Source of the DNA: CAMFLJ01 sp963702555
GTDB lineage: Bacteria; Actinomycetota; Acidimicrobiia; Acidimicrobiales; Acidimicrobilacustridaceae
DNA: 64,000 nucleotides
Direction of reading: 5' to 3'
Assembly (NCBI GenBank): GCA_963702555.1
Contig: CAVPCW010000006.1
Location: forward strand, 496,001 to 560,000
Under the pieces are notes generated by a model. That model was not told the DNA's origin. It did not search any database and saw nothing but the letters and a program-made list of their open reading frames with translations. Positions 53,454-62,902 of the stretch are shown one piece after another. Numbering within the stretch: position 1 is the stretch's first letter; the number at the start of each line of letters is the position of its first letter. A program made the translations under genes and the position numbers.

Positions 53454-55078
53454 GTGCCGAGCCCACCCTCGACCCGGCGGCGCTGCAGGTGCTGATCGCC
53501 CGGCTCACCGGCATCGCCACCGAGATGGGGGCGGTGCTGGCCCGCAGCGCGTTCAGCCCCAACATCAAGGAGCGCCACGACCACTCGGCCGCCCTGTTCA
53601 CGCCCGAGGGCGAGCTGCTGGTGCAGGCCGAGCACATCCCCGTGCACCTCGGCTCGATGCCGGCGTCGGTGGCCGCCGTGCTCGAGCGCTTCGGCCCCGG
53701 CACCGACGGCTGGCCCCGGGTGGCCGCGGGGGAGCAGGTCATCCTCAACGACCCGTTCGCCGGCGGCACCCACCTCAACGACATCACCCTCGTGGCGGCG
53801 TGCGTGGTCGACGGCCACCTCGTCGGGTGGGCCGCCAACCGGGCCCACCACGCCGACGTCGGCGGCGCCGCGCCCGGCTCGATGCCTGCCGACGCGGTGG
53901 AGGTGTTCGCCGAGGGGCTGCGCCTGCCGCCCGTCGTGCTCACCGACGAGGTGCGCGAGCTGCTGTGCGCCAACTCCCGGACGCCCGACGAGCGCCTCGG
54001 CGACCTCGATGCCCAGGTCGGCGCCAACCGCCGTGGCGTCGAGCGCCTCGCCGCCCTGGCTGACGCCCCACTCGACGAGGTGCTGGCCCACGGCGAGCGC
54101 CGCATGCGTGCCGCGCTGGCCGCCCTGCCCGACGGCGTGTGGCGCTTCGCCGACGTGGTCGACTCCTTCGGCCCCCGCCCCGAGCAGCAGGTCGAGACCC
54201 ACGTGCGGGTCGAGCTGCGCATCGAGGGCGACGCCCTCACCTTCGACCTCACCGGCTGCGACCCCCAGCGAACCGGCAACGTGAACGCCGTGCGGGCCGT
54301 CACCGTGAGCGCCGCGGTCTACGCCCTGCGCTGCGCCCTCGACCCGGAGCTGCCGGCCAACGGCGGCGCGCTCCGCCCGGTCACCGTGCTCACCACCCCT
54401 GGCACGATCGTCGACGCCCTCGCGCCTGCCGCGGTGGGCGCCGGCAACGTCGAGGTCAGCCAGCGGGTGGCCGACCTCTGCCTCGGGGCCCTCGGGCTGG
54501 CGGTGCCCGGCCGGCTCGGCGGCGCGTCGCAGGGCACGATGAACAACCTGCTGATGGGCGGCACCGACGCCGACGGCCGGGCGTGGGTCTACTACGAGAC
54601 CGTCGCCGGCGGGCAGGGCGGCCGGGTGCAGGGCCCGGGCATGAGCGGCGTGCACACGGCCATGACCAACACCCGCAACACGCCGATCGAGGCGCTCGAG
54701 CGGGCGTTCCCGCTGCGGGTGCGGCGCCTGGCGCTCCGCCGGGGGAGCGGCGGCGTCGGCACCCACGCCGGCGGCGAGGGCATCGAGCGCGAGGTCGAGC
54801 TGCTCACCGACGCGACCGTCTCGCTCATCACCGAACGCCGGCGCTCCGCCCCGTGGGGCACCGAGGGCGGCGGCCCTGCGGCCCCCGGCGAGAACTGGCT
54901 GCTGCCCGGCGGCCGGGAGGCCGACGCAGTGGCCCTGCCCGACAAGGTCACCGTCGATGCGGAGGCAGGCGACGTCATCCGCCTCCTCACCCCCGGCGGC
55001 GGCGGCTGGGGCCCTGATCGCCGCAGGCCTGACGGCCCGAAAGGTGGCTCACGCGGTACAGCGGGCCGCAGCAGGTGA
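53450..55078 (+). CDS. Hydantoinase/oxoprolinase B subunit family
   Basis: This 542-residue HyuB-type protein starts at GTG, overlapping the hyuA stop. Family blocks: MGAVLARSAFSPNIKERHDH, ALFTPEGELLVQAEHIPVHL, VILNDPFAGGTHLNDITLVA, NRAHHADVGGAAPGSMPADA, NTRNTPIEALERAFPLRVRR and LRRGSGGVGTHAGGEGIERE. The end LLTPGGGGWG is typical; the last 22 residues after it (PDRRRPDGPKGG...) look like read-through beyond the family end and overlap a broken SDR gene on the other strand, so the natural stop may have been lost. Confidence 0.88.
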
Positions 55079-55079
55079 G

Positions 55080-55350
55080 CCAGCCTTTCGGGTTGGTCGG
55101 TCGGTCCGCCGCCCGCACGGCAAGGGCGGCGCTCGACGGATCGGTCAGGTCGGCCGGCATGGCGAGGGCGTGCCCGCCTTGCTGTGCGATCTCGTCAGCG
55201 CCACCGGCCGTCAGCTCGTGCTCGCTCCGGGACACCAGGGCGAGGTCGTGCGCCCTCTGCCGCCAGCGCCAACGCCACTCGGCGACCGATGCCCCGGCCG
55301 CCGCCGCACACGAGGGCGACAGTGCCGTCGAGTCGGCCGGCAGGCCTTCG
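55080..55350 (-). pseudogene. N-terminal remnant of a short-chain dehydrogenase
   Basis: Read on the minus strand, one frame gives VALVCGGGRGIGRRVALALA, the SDR cofactor motif GxxxGIG, and the next frame continues with LALVSRSEHELT, ADEIAQQGGHALAMPADLTD and AALAVRAADR, the second SDR strand and 'D(L/V)T' motif. After about 85 residues homology ends at the hyuB junction; the NAG, YxxxK and C-terminal parts are missing. A deletion has probably joined the end of hyuB to the start of this SDR gene. It lies directly downstream of the FAD oxidoreductase. Confidence 0.6.
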
Positions 55351-56476
55351 TCAGCGCTTGGGCGGCGGATGCCGCCGTAGATGACGCCCTTGGTGATGAC
55401 GTCGATGAGGATCGGCTGGACCGCCCAGCGGGGCACGCGGAACCACTTGCCGTTGGGCTGGTAGACGGTCATGCCGTTCTCCTGGGGGCCGATGATCGAG
55501 CCCCACCGGTGCTCGGGCGCGACGTACGGCTTGGCCTTCTCCGGCGTGCCCGCCACGAACGCCTTCACGTTGTTCACCACGAGGCGGTAGGCCCAGTTGC
55601 GGGCCGACGAGCGGTGCGGGTCGGTGGCGGCGACGTCGCCGATGGCGAAGACCTCGGGCCGGCCGGGCACGTGCATCTCGGGCTCGACCCGCACGAAGCC
55701 CTGCTCGTCGAGCAGCTCGGCCGGGAGGAAGCCGGTGTTGGGCTCGCCGCGCCGATGGCCCACAGCACGAGGTCGGCCTCGAAGGGCTCCTGGCCCGTGG
55801 AGAACGACACCGGGCCCGGGGTGAGCTCGTCGGCCTTGAACCCGTCCGGCAGCGCGGCGCGGTGGCCGGGGTGGAGCTGCACGCCGGCCGACTCGAGCTC
55901 CTTCACCAGGTGGCGGCGCACCTTGGGGTGGTACCCGGGGAGCGGCTCGTCCTGGCCGTAGAACAGGTGCACGGTCTTGCCGTCGTGGCGCCGGGCGAGG
56001 TTGGCCGCCGCGCTCACGCCGGTGGCCCCGCCACCGACCACGGCGATCGACCCGGCGGCGTCGATCCGGGAGGTGATGGCGTCCATCTCCTCGGTGACCT
56101 CGGCCAGGGTCTCGACGCGGTCCTTGCGCCAGAAGCCGTTGGTGACGCCGGTGGCGATGACGAGCACGTCGTAGCCGAGCTGCAGAGGCGGGCCGCCGGG
56201 GACGTCGACGTGCACCCGGCGCCCGTCGAGGTCGACGCTCGAGATGGCGCCGTGCACCACCTGCACGCGGTCGAGCTTTCGGAAGCGGTCGAAGGTGGTG
56301 AGGTTGTTGCGGCGCCAGAACTCGGGCCGGGCCAGGCGGTTGCCCAGTTCCTGGCCGCTCACCAGTGCGGGGCGCGTGGCCACGCCGACCACGTCGAACC
56401 CCTTGCCGAGGTTCGACGCCACCAGCACGCCGGTGTCGCCCATCCCCGCGACCACCACGGTCGGTCGTGTCCCCAT
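55351..56476 (-). CDS. FAD-dependent pyridine nucleotide-disulfide oxidoreductase, NDH-2/FSP1-like (two frameshifts)
   Basis: The protein has two Rossmann motifs, TVVVAGMGDTGVLVASNLGK at the start for FAD and SIAVVGGGATGVSAAANLAR near residue 150 for NAD(P)H, then VFAIGDVAATDPHR with the Asp that binds FAD ribityl. The order matches NADH dehydrogenase-2 and AIFM2-like proteins. The frame breaks near 55745 (before GEPNTGFLPAELL) and probably again near 55360, where one shift gives a natural end GGIRRPKR. Without that shift the frame reads on into the SDR remnant. The electron acceptor is probably a quinone. Confidence 0.75.
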
Positions 56477-56550
56477 GTGTCCCCCTCGGTCGGGCCGCAC
56501 GCTAGCGGTCGGCCCGACCGTGTCATCTCGGTCCGGTCAGCGTCCCCTGC

Positions 56551-57060
56551 TCACCCGTTGCGGCGGGGGAGCGTCCAGTTGGGCCGCACGAAGTGGCACG
56601 TGTAGCCGTTGGGGATGCGCTCCAGGTAGTCCTGGTGCTCGGGCTCGGCCTCCCAGAACGGGCCGGCGGCCACGACCTCGGTGACCACCGGGCCGGGCCA
56701 CAGGCCCGAGGCGTCGACGTCGGCGATGGTGTCGAGGGCGACGGCCTTCTGCTCGTCGTCGACGTAGAAGATCGCCGAGCGGTAGCTCAGGCCGATGTCG
56801 TTGCCCTGGCGGTTCTTCGTCGACGGATCGTGGATCTGGAAGAAGAACTCGAGCAGGTCGCGGTACGAGATCTTCTCGGGGTCGAACACGATCTCGATGG
56901 CCTCGGCGTGGGTGCCGTGGTTGCGGTAGGTGGCGTTCGGGACGTCGCCGCCCGTGTAGCCGACCCGCGTGGTGACCACGCCGTCCATCTTCCGGATGAG
57001 GTCCTGCATGCCCCAGAAGCACCCGCCGGCCAGGACGGCGCGCTCGGTGGTCTCGCTCAT
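56551..57060 (-). CDS. msrA: Peptide methionine sulfoxide reductase MsrA
   Basis: This 169-residue enzyme reduces methionine-S-sulfoxide in proteins. The start ERAVLAGGCFWGMQDLIRKM contains the GCFWG catalytic motif; further family blocks are GVVTTRVGYTGGDVPNATYR, HAEAIEIVFDPEKISYRDLL, HDPSTKNRQGNDIGLSYRSA and FWEAEPEHQDYLERIPNGYT. No second cysteine near the C-terminus is evident (one Cys in YTCHF), so recycling may use that or external thiol. Its upstream region contains GGAGGTAGAGCAG before ATG. The length is normal. Confidence 0.93.
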   Translation of the reverse strand: MSETTERAVLAGGCFWGMQDLIRKMDGVVTTRVGYTGGDVPNATYRNHGTHAEAIEIVFDPEKISYRDLLEFFFQIHDPSTKNRQGNDIGLSYRSAIFYVDDEQKAVALDTIADVDASGLWPGPVVTEVVAAGPFWEAEPEHQDYLERIPNGYTCHFVRPNWTLPRRNG

Positions 57061-57154
57061 CTGCTCTACCTCCCTAGGTTCGGCCCTGTGAACGCCGGCG
57101 GCGCCAGGGTTGTTCCGACTGTGGTGTCCGATGCCGGAACCGGTGGTGGACGTC

Positions 57155-58141
57155 TCAGCTCGGGGCGATGGGCTCGTCGGCGTAGCTCTCGGCCGTGCCG
57201 GCGACCTCGCCGCCGCGGAAGACCGTGACCGGGCCGTCCTCGCTCACCACGATCACGGTCGCGCCCGGGTCGTCGTAGCTGTAGCGGCGGGCCGCGGTGT
57301 GGCGCATGCCCTTGAACCCGTCGATGCCGACCTCGGCCTCGATGGTGGGCACGAGGCGCACGCCGATCTGCAGCAGCACGCCCTCCGCGTCGAAGAGGGC
57401 GGCCCCGTCGGTCTGGGCCAGGGCGTGGCGCAGCGGGGCGAGGGCCATGGGCCAGGTGATGCGGAGCTTCGGTGGCGTGGTGAGGCGCAGCTCGTGGCTG
57501 AGGGTGAGTGACTCGTCGGCCCGGTAGACGAGGATCGCCCCGATGCCGCGGGCGCCGAGGTCGTGCACGGCGAACTCGAGCAGGCGGTGCAGGACGTGGC
57601 GTTCCTCGTGGTCGACGCCGGCGAGGTCGTCGATCCAGTGCGACACCAGCGGCTCGTGGCGCCAACCCAGGCCCGCCCAGCGGAACACGCCGTAGGGGCC
57701 CACGACCCGGACGACGCCGGTGGGGTGGCGCTGCACGATGGTGGCGCCGAGGGCGCCGGCGAGCACGACGACGTCGCGCTCGGAGCCGGCGGGCCGGTCG
57801 AGGGTGACCCACTCGTTGGCGCCGTCGGTGTGGCGCATCAGCCAGCTGGCGATGCCGTCGGCGTAGCGGCGGGTCGTGGAGTCGGGGTGCATGGTGAGCG
57901 GGCCTCGCTCGATGACCAGCCCGGTGACCGACCGCCACTCTGCCGGGTCGGTGGTGGGCTCGATCATCGCCCCGTAGCTCGGCACGTAGCGCTCGTGCAC
58001 CTTGGGCCGGATGGCGTAGGCGATCTCCTCGATGGCGAGGTCGTGCCAGGGGGCCGACCCGTCGAGGTCGAGGCCCGCCTCGGCGAGCTCCTCGACCAGC
58101 CGGCGCAGCTGGGAGGGGGTGGGGGGTCGCCACGCGTCCAT
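57155..58141 (-). CDS. DisA_N (diadenylate cyclase-like) domain protein with altered RHR motif
   Basis: This 328-residue protein has an N-terminal domain of about 185 residues (EEIAYAIRPKVHERYVPSYG; WLMRHTDGANEWVTLDRP) that I do not recognise. Residues 185-315 follow the DAC/DisA_N fold: LLEFAVHDLGARGIGAILVY, TDGAALFDAEGVLLQIGVRL with the DGA motif at 245-247, and FKGMRHTAARRYSYDDPGAT leading to VIVVSEDGPVTVFRGG. DAC enzymes condense two ATP into c-di-AMP. Here the usual RHR reads RHT at 280-282, so activity is uncertain. No membrane helix and no HhH domain are present, unlike CdaA and DisA. Confidence 0.72.
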   Translation of the reverse strand: MDAWRPPTPSQLRRLVEELAEAGLDLDGSAPWHDLAIEEIAYAIRPKVHERYVPSYGAMIEPTTDPAEWRSVTGLVIERGPLTMHPDSTTRRYADGIASWLMRHTDGANEWVTLDRPAGSERDVVVLAGALGATIVQRHPTGVVRVVGPYGVFRWAGLGWRHEPLVSHWIDDLAGVDHEERHVLHRLLEFAVHDLGARGIGAILVYRADESLTLSHELRLTTPPKLRITWPMALAPLRHALAQTDGAALFDAEGVLLQIGVRLVPTIEAEVGIDGFKGMRHTAARRYSYDDPGATVIVVSEDGPVTVFRGGEVAGTAESYADEPIAPS

Positions 58142-58197
58142 CGACAGAGGCTACGGAACGGCGACCGGTTCCCGTGCCGCGACCGGGGGCGCAGGGC

Positions 58198-59929
58198 TCA
58201 GCGGGTCTCGATCGGCATGGGCTGGAGGGTCTCCGCCTCGGCCTCGATCTCGGCGTCGTGACGGGCCTCGGCGGCGCGGTCGGCCTCGGCCTTGGCGGCG
58301 TCGCCCACCAGGATGCGGCCGCCCACGGGCCGCACCTGCGGGATGAGGAGGCTCATGACGGCGCCGCCGAACACGAGCAGCGCGGCCCACGCCAGGGCCC
58401 AGCGCACGCCGCTGGTGAGGGCCTGCTCGAAGGCCCGCTGCAGGGTGGCGACCTGGTCGGGGGTGGCGCCGGCGGGGATCTGCCAGTTGGCGCCCATGGC
58501 CTCGATGCCGTTGACGGCGGTGTCGGTGAGCCCGGCGGGGAGGCCGGCGGCGTTGACCGCGTCGACCGCGTGGCTGGTGGTCTGGACGGTGACGAGCGAG
58601 CCCATCATGGCGGCACCCAGGGCGGCGCCGAGCTGGCGGGCGGTGCTGTTGGCGCCGCTGGCCACGCCCGACTTCTCCATCGAGATCTCCGACAGCACCA
58701 GGTTCGTGAGCGGGCCCGAGGCGGCGCCCACGCCGAGCCCGAAGAGGGCGATCGAGGGGAAGAGCTGCCAGAACCCGACGTCGGGGTGGACCGTGAGGAG
58801 CAGCCCCACCAGCGAGAACGCCTCGAGGAAGAACCCGAAGCGCACCACGTTGGTGGTGCCGTAGCGGTGGTTCAGCTTCCCGCCGATCTGGGCGCCGACG
58901 ATCATCATCAGGCCGAGGGGGAGCATCCACAGCCCGTTCTGCTCGGCGGTGAGGCCGTTGGCGCCCTGGAGGAACAGCGGGAGGGCGAAGAGCAGGCCGA
59001 GCTGACCGAGCGACACGATCACGGCGGTGACGAGGCCGTAGCGGAAGGTCTTGAAGCGGAGCTGGCTGATCTCGAACAGCGGGTGGCCGTCGCGGGCCTC
59101 CTTGCGCCGCTCCACGATCACGAAGGCGACGAGCAGCACGATGCCCAGGACGAACGCGAACGCGGTCACCGAGATCGGCATCGAGGCCGGCCACACGTCG
59201 ACCGAGCCGACGGTGAGGGGCTCCTTCGGCGTCAGCCAGCCGTAGGTGGGGCTCTGGCTGAGGGCGAAGACGATGCCGAACATGCCGGAGGCGATCAGGG
59301 CCGCGCCGGGGAGGTCGATCGGGATGCGGGCGTGGCGCTCGCTGCGGCTCATCAGCACCATGGCGCCGAGCACCGCGAGCGGGGCGATGACCACGTTGAT
59401 GCCGAAGGCCCAGCGCCAGGAGTGGTTGGTGGTGAGCCAGCCGCCGAGCACGGGGCCGAAGGCGACGGCGGCACCCGCGGCCGCGCCCCAGGCGGCGAAG
59501 GCGGTGGCCCGCTCGCGCCCGTGGAAGATGCTGGCCAGGAGGGCGAGGGTGGACGGCACCATCGAGCGCGGCGCCGACGCCCTCGATGACCGCCTCGCCC
59601 AGGATCAGCCACCCGACCGTGGGGGAGAGGGCGGCGATCAGCGAGCCGACCCCGAACAGCGACACGCCGATCACGAACAGACGGCGGTGGCCGAAGATGT
59701 CGCCGAGGCGCCCGCCGATGATGAGCAGGCTGGCGAAGGTGAGCGAGTAGCCGGCGATGACCCACTCGAGGCTCGGCACGGTGGTGTCGAGGTCGCGCAG
59801 CATCGTCGGGATCGACACGTTGAGCACCGACGTGTCCATGGCGACGAGCACGACGGTGATGACGAGCACGCAGAGGGTGATCCACCGGCGTGGATCCAGC
59901 TCCCTCTCGATGTCGTCCTGGGGTGTCAT
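58198..59929 (-). CDS. MFS drug exporter, DHA2 family (one frameshift)
   Basis: 14-helix major facilitator of about 576 residues. The start RRWITLCVLVITVVLVAMDT, then SVLNVSIPTMLRDLDT, EWVIAGYSLTFASLLIIGGR and LGDIFGHRRLFVIGVSLFGV (motif A) are in one frame; after one extra base near 59565 the next frame gives LMVPSTLALLASIF, GPVLGGWLTTNHSWRWAFGI, SGPLTNLVLSEISMEKSGVA and SGANSTARQLGAALGAAMMG. The C-terminus is acidic (AAKAEADRAAEARHDAEIEA). It is divergent from a TetR gene, with an inverted repeat in between, so it is probably an inducible exporter. Confidence 0.87.
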
Positions 59930-59969
59930 GGCGCTCTTCCTGCAGCCCTGTCGGTAAAGTGGAAGGGCC

Positions 59970-59996
59970 GTTCCGCTTCCGGTTACTATACGGAAC
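59970..59996. promoter_or_regulatory. Inverted repeat between MFS and TetR genes
   Basis: GTTCCG at 59970-59975 and CGGAAC at 59991-59996 flank CTTCCGGTTACTATA, which contains TACTAT as a possible -10 box toward the TetR gene. It is the likely operator of the divergent TetR regulator. Confidence 0.5.
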
Positions 59997-60007
59997 GAGG
60001 ATTCCGG

Positions 60008-60667
60008 ATGCCAACACCTGTGACGAAGAAACCAGAGCGCCCGCAGCGGGCCGACGCCCAGCGCAACCGCGCGCTGGTGCTCGGCGCGGCCGAGGACCTG
60101 TTCGCCGAGGCCGGCAACGGCGCCACCATCGAGGACATCGCCAAGCGGGCCGGTGTGGGCGTGGGCACGGTGTGCCGTCACTTCCCCACCAAGCAGGCCC
60201 TGCTCGACGAGGTCCTCACCGAGAGCTTCCGGGAGCTGGTCGCCGACGCCGACGAGGCGCTGGCCTCCGACGAGCCGGCCGTCGCCTTCGAGCGGTTCGT
60301 CCACCGCCTCGCCGCCCAGCAGGCCCGCCGCCGCATGCTGGCCGAGGCCATGGCCACCGAGCTCGAGCTGCCGCCGGCCGCGGTGGAGCTCAAGAACGCC
60401 ATGCGTGGGGCCATCACCGAGCTGCTCGGCCGGGCCCAGGCCGCCGGCGCCGTGCGCGACGACATCAGCCCCGCCGACACCGCTCTGCTCTTCGCCGGCA
60501 TCGCCCAGGTCACGGCCGTCACCGGGGCCGACGCCGCCCTGCGCGACCGCTACGTCGCGGTCATGCTCGACGGGCTGCGCCCCGCCGCCGCCACGGCGTT
60601 GCCGGGCAAGCCGCTGCAGTACCGCGACCTCGACAAGCTCCTGCGGAACAAGACCGCCCGGCGCTGA
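60008..60667 (+). CDS. TetR-family transcriptional regulator
   Basis: This 219-residue protein has the TetR HTH in residues 15-62: ADAQRNRALVLGAAEDLFAE, GATIEDIAKRAGVGVGTVCR, HFPTKQALLDEV. The C-terminal domain is helical (FERFVHRLAAQQARRRMLAE; ADTALLFAGIAQVTAVTGAD), of the type often seen with MFS exporters. It is divergent from the DHA2 exporter with an operator-like repeat in between, so it most likely represses that gene. A hairpin overlaps the stop codon. Confidence 0.9.
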   Translation: MPTPVTKKPERPQRADAQRNRALVLGAAEDLFAEAGNGATIEDIAKRAGVGVGTVCRHFPTKQALLDEVLTESFRELVADADEALASDEPAVAFERFVHRLAAQQARRRMLAEAMATELELPPAAVELKNAMRGAITELLGRAQAAGAVRDDISPADTALLFAGIAQVTAVTGADAALRDRYVAVMLDGLRPAAATALPGKPLQYRDLDKLLRNKTARR

Positions 60668-60680
60668 GCCGACGGCTCAG
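60664..60680. terminator. Hairpin between converging TetR and cupin genes
   Basis: CTGAGCC (60664-60670) pairs with GGCTCAG (60674-60680) over a three-base loop; it covers the TetR stop and the cupin stop region. Confidence 0.45.
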
Positions 60681-61168
60681 TCGGGCGTCAGGGGAGGGCC
60701 GACGATCTCGGCCCGGTAGGGCCCGATGGCAGCGAGGAGACGGGGGACGTCGGGCTCGGACGGGGGCGGGATCTCGGCCACGTCCGCCTGCTCACTCGTC
60801 TCGACGTGGAACTGCTCGAACCCGGCCGGCGTGAGGATCTCGATCAGCCTGGCCTGGTCGCTGTCGACCCGGAAGGTGTGGGCCACGTCGCGGGGGAGCC
60901 ACGCCATCTCGCCGGCTCCGAGGGTGGAGGTCTCGTCACCGATCGAGATCGTCAGGGCGCCCTCGAGCAGGAGAAGGGCGGTGTCCTCGCCGTGGTGCAC
61001 GTGACGGGGAGGGGAGAAGCCGCATGGGGCCCGCTGCTCCATGACGGCCAGCGCTCCGCCGGTGTCGGCGCCGGTCGTGACGAGCCGCAGGTAGGTGCCG
61101 AGGAACCAGCGGTCGCGTTCGTCGGTCTGGGTCTGGGTCTCGGGTGACGTCGGGGTGGTCGTGGTCAT
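60677..61168 (-). CDS. Cupin-domain protein
   Basis: This 163-residue single-cupin protein begins with a polar Thr-rich tail, then PRHVHHGEDTALLLLEGALT (metal-binding His-His-Glu) and LPRDVAHTFRVDSDQARLIE (second motif His). The likely metal is Mn, Fe or Ni; function is unknown. ATG at 61168 follows AGGAGG at a good distance, so it was preferred to an upstream ATG. It is divergent from a TetR gene, with an inverted repeat between them, and is the probable regulated target. Confidence 0.8.
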   Translation of the reverse strand: MTTTTPTSPETQTQTDERDRWFLGTYLRLVTTGADTGGALAVMEQRAPCGFSPPRHVHHGEDTALLLLEGALTISIGDETSTLGAGEMAWLPRDVAHTFRVDSDQARLIEILTPAGFEQFHVETSEQADVAEIPPPSEPDVPRLLAAIGPYRAEIVGPPLTPD

Positions 61169-61213
61169 CGGAGCCTCCTGGTCGGCGGACCCGTCGTCGA
61201 TCGGGTCCAAGAT

Positions 61214-61229
61214 GAGTGTAGTCAGACTC
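61214..61229. promoter_or_regulatory. Inverted repeat between cupin and TetR genes
   Basis: GAGT (61214-61217) and ACTC (61226-61229) flank GTAGTCAG, 46 bases from one start and 28 from the other. The surrounding AT-richer region is the only candidate operator for the TetR protein encoded next to it. Confidence 0.35.
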
Positions 61230-61257
61230 TAATCAAGTGTCGCGGTACCTTGGCCGG

Positions 61258-61926
61258 GTGTCCGAGAAGGTGAAGACGCAGTACCCGCTGCGTGAGGAGA
61301 AGGCCCGTCAGACGCGCCGGGCCGTGCGCGAGGCGGCCCGACGGCTGTTCGTCGCCGACGGTTACGGGCCCACCTCGATCAAGGCCATCGCGGCCGAGGC
61401 GGGCGTGGCCGTGCAGACCGTCTACGTCACGTTCGGCACCAAGCCGGCGATCCTCGCCGAGGTCCTCGACGTGGCCATCGCCGGCGACGACAGCGCCGTC
61501 GCCGTGAACGCCCGGGAGTGGATGGCACCCGTCTTCACCGCCCCCACCGCCGAGGCCCGGCTCAGGGCCTACGCCACCGGGGCGCGGCGCATCCACGACG
61601 GGGCGGGGGAGGTGTTCGTGGTCGTGGCCGAGGCGGCGGGCAGTGACCCGGAGATCGAGCAGCTCCACCAGACGGCCGAGGCCCGCCGCCGGGTCGGCGC
61701 GACCTCGGTGATCGCCGCGGTCGAGGAGGTCGGTACGTTGCGCAAGGGCCTCGGCACCGAGCAGGCGATCGACATCCTCTGGCTGTGGAACGGCCCCCTC
61801 GTCCACCGCCACCTCACCGTCGCCGCCGGCTGGTCCGGCGACGCCTACGAGGCATGGCTCGCCGACGGGCTCGTGAGGGAACTGCTGCCTCCGGCGCGAC
61901 GCTCCCGTGCGCGTCGGGCGGATTGA
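61258..61926 (+). CDS. TetR-family transcriptional regulator
   Basis: This 222-residue protein has the TetR HTH in residues 15-60 (QTRRAVREAARRLFVADGYG; PTSIKAIAAEAGVAVQTVYV; TFGTKPAILAEV). The C-terminal part is helical and ends basic (ARRSRARRAD). TACCTT followed by six bases and GTG fits a leaderless transcript and decides the start. It is divergent from the cupin gene, its likely target, and is followed by an SDR gene with its own leaderless promoter. Confidence 0.88.
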   Translation: MSEKVKTQYPLREEKARQTRRAVREAARRLFVADGYGPTSIKAIAAEAGVAVQTVYVTFGTKPAILAEVLDVAIAGDDSAVAVNAREWMAPVFTAPTAEARLRAYATGARRIHDGAGEVFVVVAEAAGSDPEIEQLHQTAEARRRVGATSVIAAVEEVGTLRKGLGTEQAIDILWLWNGPLVHRHLTVAAGWSGDAYEAWLADGLVRELLPPARRSRARRAD

Positions 61927-61960
61927 ACTGCGCCCTGCCCGTCCCCATAGGCTCCCGGGC

Positions 61961-62737
61961 ATGGAGATCAACGGAGCATCCGCGATCGTCACTGGCGGTG
62001 CCTCGGGCATCGGTGAGGCCTCGGCCCGCCTGCTCGCCGCCAAGGGCGCCAAGGTCGTCATCGCCGACCTCAACGACGAGAAGGGCAACGCCCTCGCCAC
62101 CGAGTTGGGCGGCGCGTTCTGCCACGTCGACGTCACGAACGTCGACGAGGTCATCGCCGCCGTCGAGACCGCCAAGGAGATGGGCCCGCTGCGTGCGGTC
62201 GTGAACTCCGCCGGCATCGGCGCCGCCAGCCGCACCATCGGCAAGGACGGCAGCTACGACTCGGCGTTCAACCTCGACTACTGGCGCAAGGTCATCGACA
62301 TCAACCTGACCGGCACCTTCAACGTCATCCGCCTGGCCGCCACGGCCATGGGCCAGACCGAGCCCCTCGCCGACAACGAGCGGGGCGCCATCGTCAACAT
62401 GGCGTCGGTCGCCGCGTTCGACGGCCAGATCGGCCAGGCCGCCTACTCCGCCTCCAAGGGCGGCGTCGTGGGCATGACCCTCCCGATCGCCCGCGACCTC
62501 GCCGTCGTCGGCGTGCGGGTGAACACCATCGCCCCCGGCCTGATCGACACCCCGATCTACGGCGAGGGCGAGGGCTCCGAGGCGTTCAAGGCGAACCTCT
62601 CGAAGGACGTGCTCTTCCCGAAGCGCCTGGGCTACGCCCCGGAGCTGGCCAGCATGGTCGTGGAGCTCATCACCAACTCCTACATGAACGCCCAGACGAT
62701 CCGCGTCGACGGCGGGGCCCGCCTCGGCCCGAAGTGA
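61961..62737 (+). CDS. Short-chain dehydrogenase, 3-hydroxyacyl-CoA dehydrogenase type II-like
   Basis: This 258-residue SDR shows GGASGIGEASARLLAAKGAK (cofactor motif), VIADLNDEKG with Asp for NAD preference, VVNSAGIGAASRTI (NAG variant), and the active site SVAAFDGQIGQAAYSASKGG (Ser, Tyr, Lys). The insert after the NAG motif and the end AQTIRVDGGARLGPK match HSD10-like 3-hydroxyacyl-CoA dehydrogenases, acting in fatty acid, isoleucine or sterol side-chain oxidation. TAGGCT followed by seven bases and the ATG suggests leaderless translation. A terminator hairpin follows. Confidence 0.88.
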   Translation: MEINGASAIVTGGASGIGEASARLLAAKGAKVVIADLNDEKGNALATELGGAFCHVDVTNVDEVIAAVETAKEMGPLRAVVNSAGIGAASRTIGKDGSYDSAFNLDYWRKVIDINLTGTFNVIRLAATAMGQTEPLADNERGAIVNMASVAAFDGQIGQAAYSASKGGVVGMTLPIARDLAVVGVRVNTIAPGLIDTPIYGEGEGSEAFKANLSKDVLFPKRLGYAPELASMVVELITNSYMNAQTIRVDGGARLGPK

Positions 62738-62811
62738 CACCGTCGCTTCGCTCCTGATCCCGCCCGTTCGGGCGAGCTGAGCATCGACGCTCCTTCTCGG
62801 AGGGGGAATCG

Positions 62812-62851
62812 ACGGCCCGGTCCGCGGTGTTCATCACCGGGACCGGGCCGT
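62812..62851 (+). terminator. Hairpin terminator after the SDR gene
   Basis: ACGGCCCGGTC (62812-62822) pairs with GACCGGGCCGT (62841-62851); inner bases CGGTG and CACCG add to the stem. No T tract. Confidence 0.6.
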
Positions 62852-62902
62852 TGCGCGTCCGGACCGATCGATCCCCCCGATCACGACCCCGAGGAGCACA
62901 CC

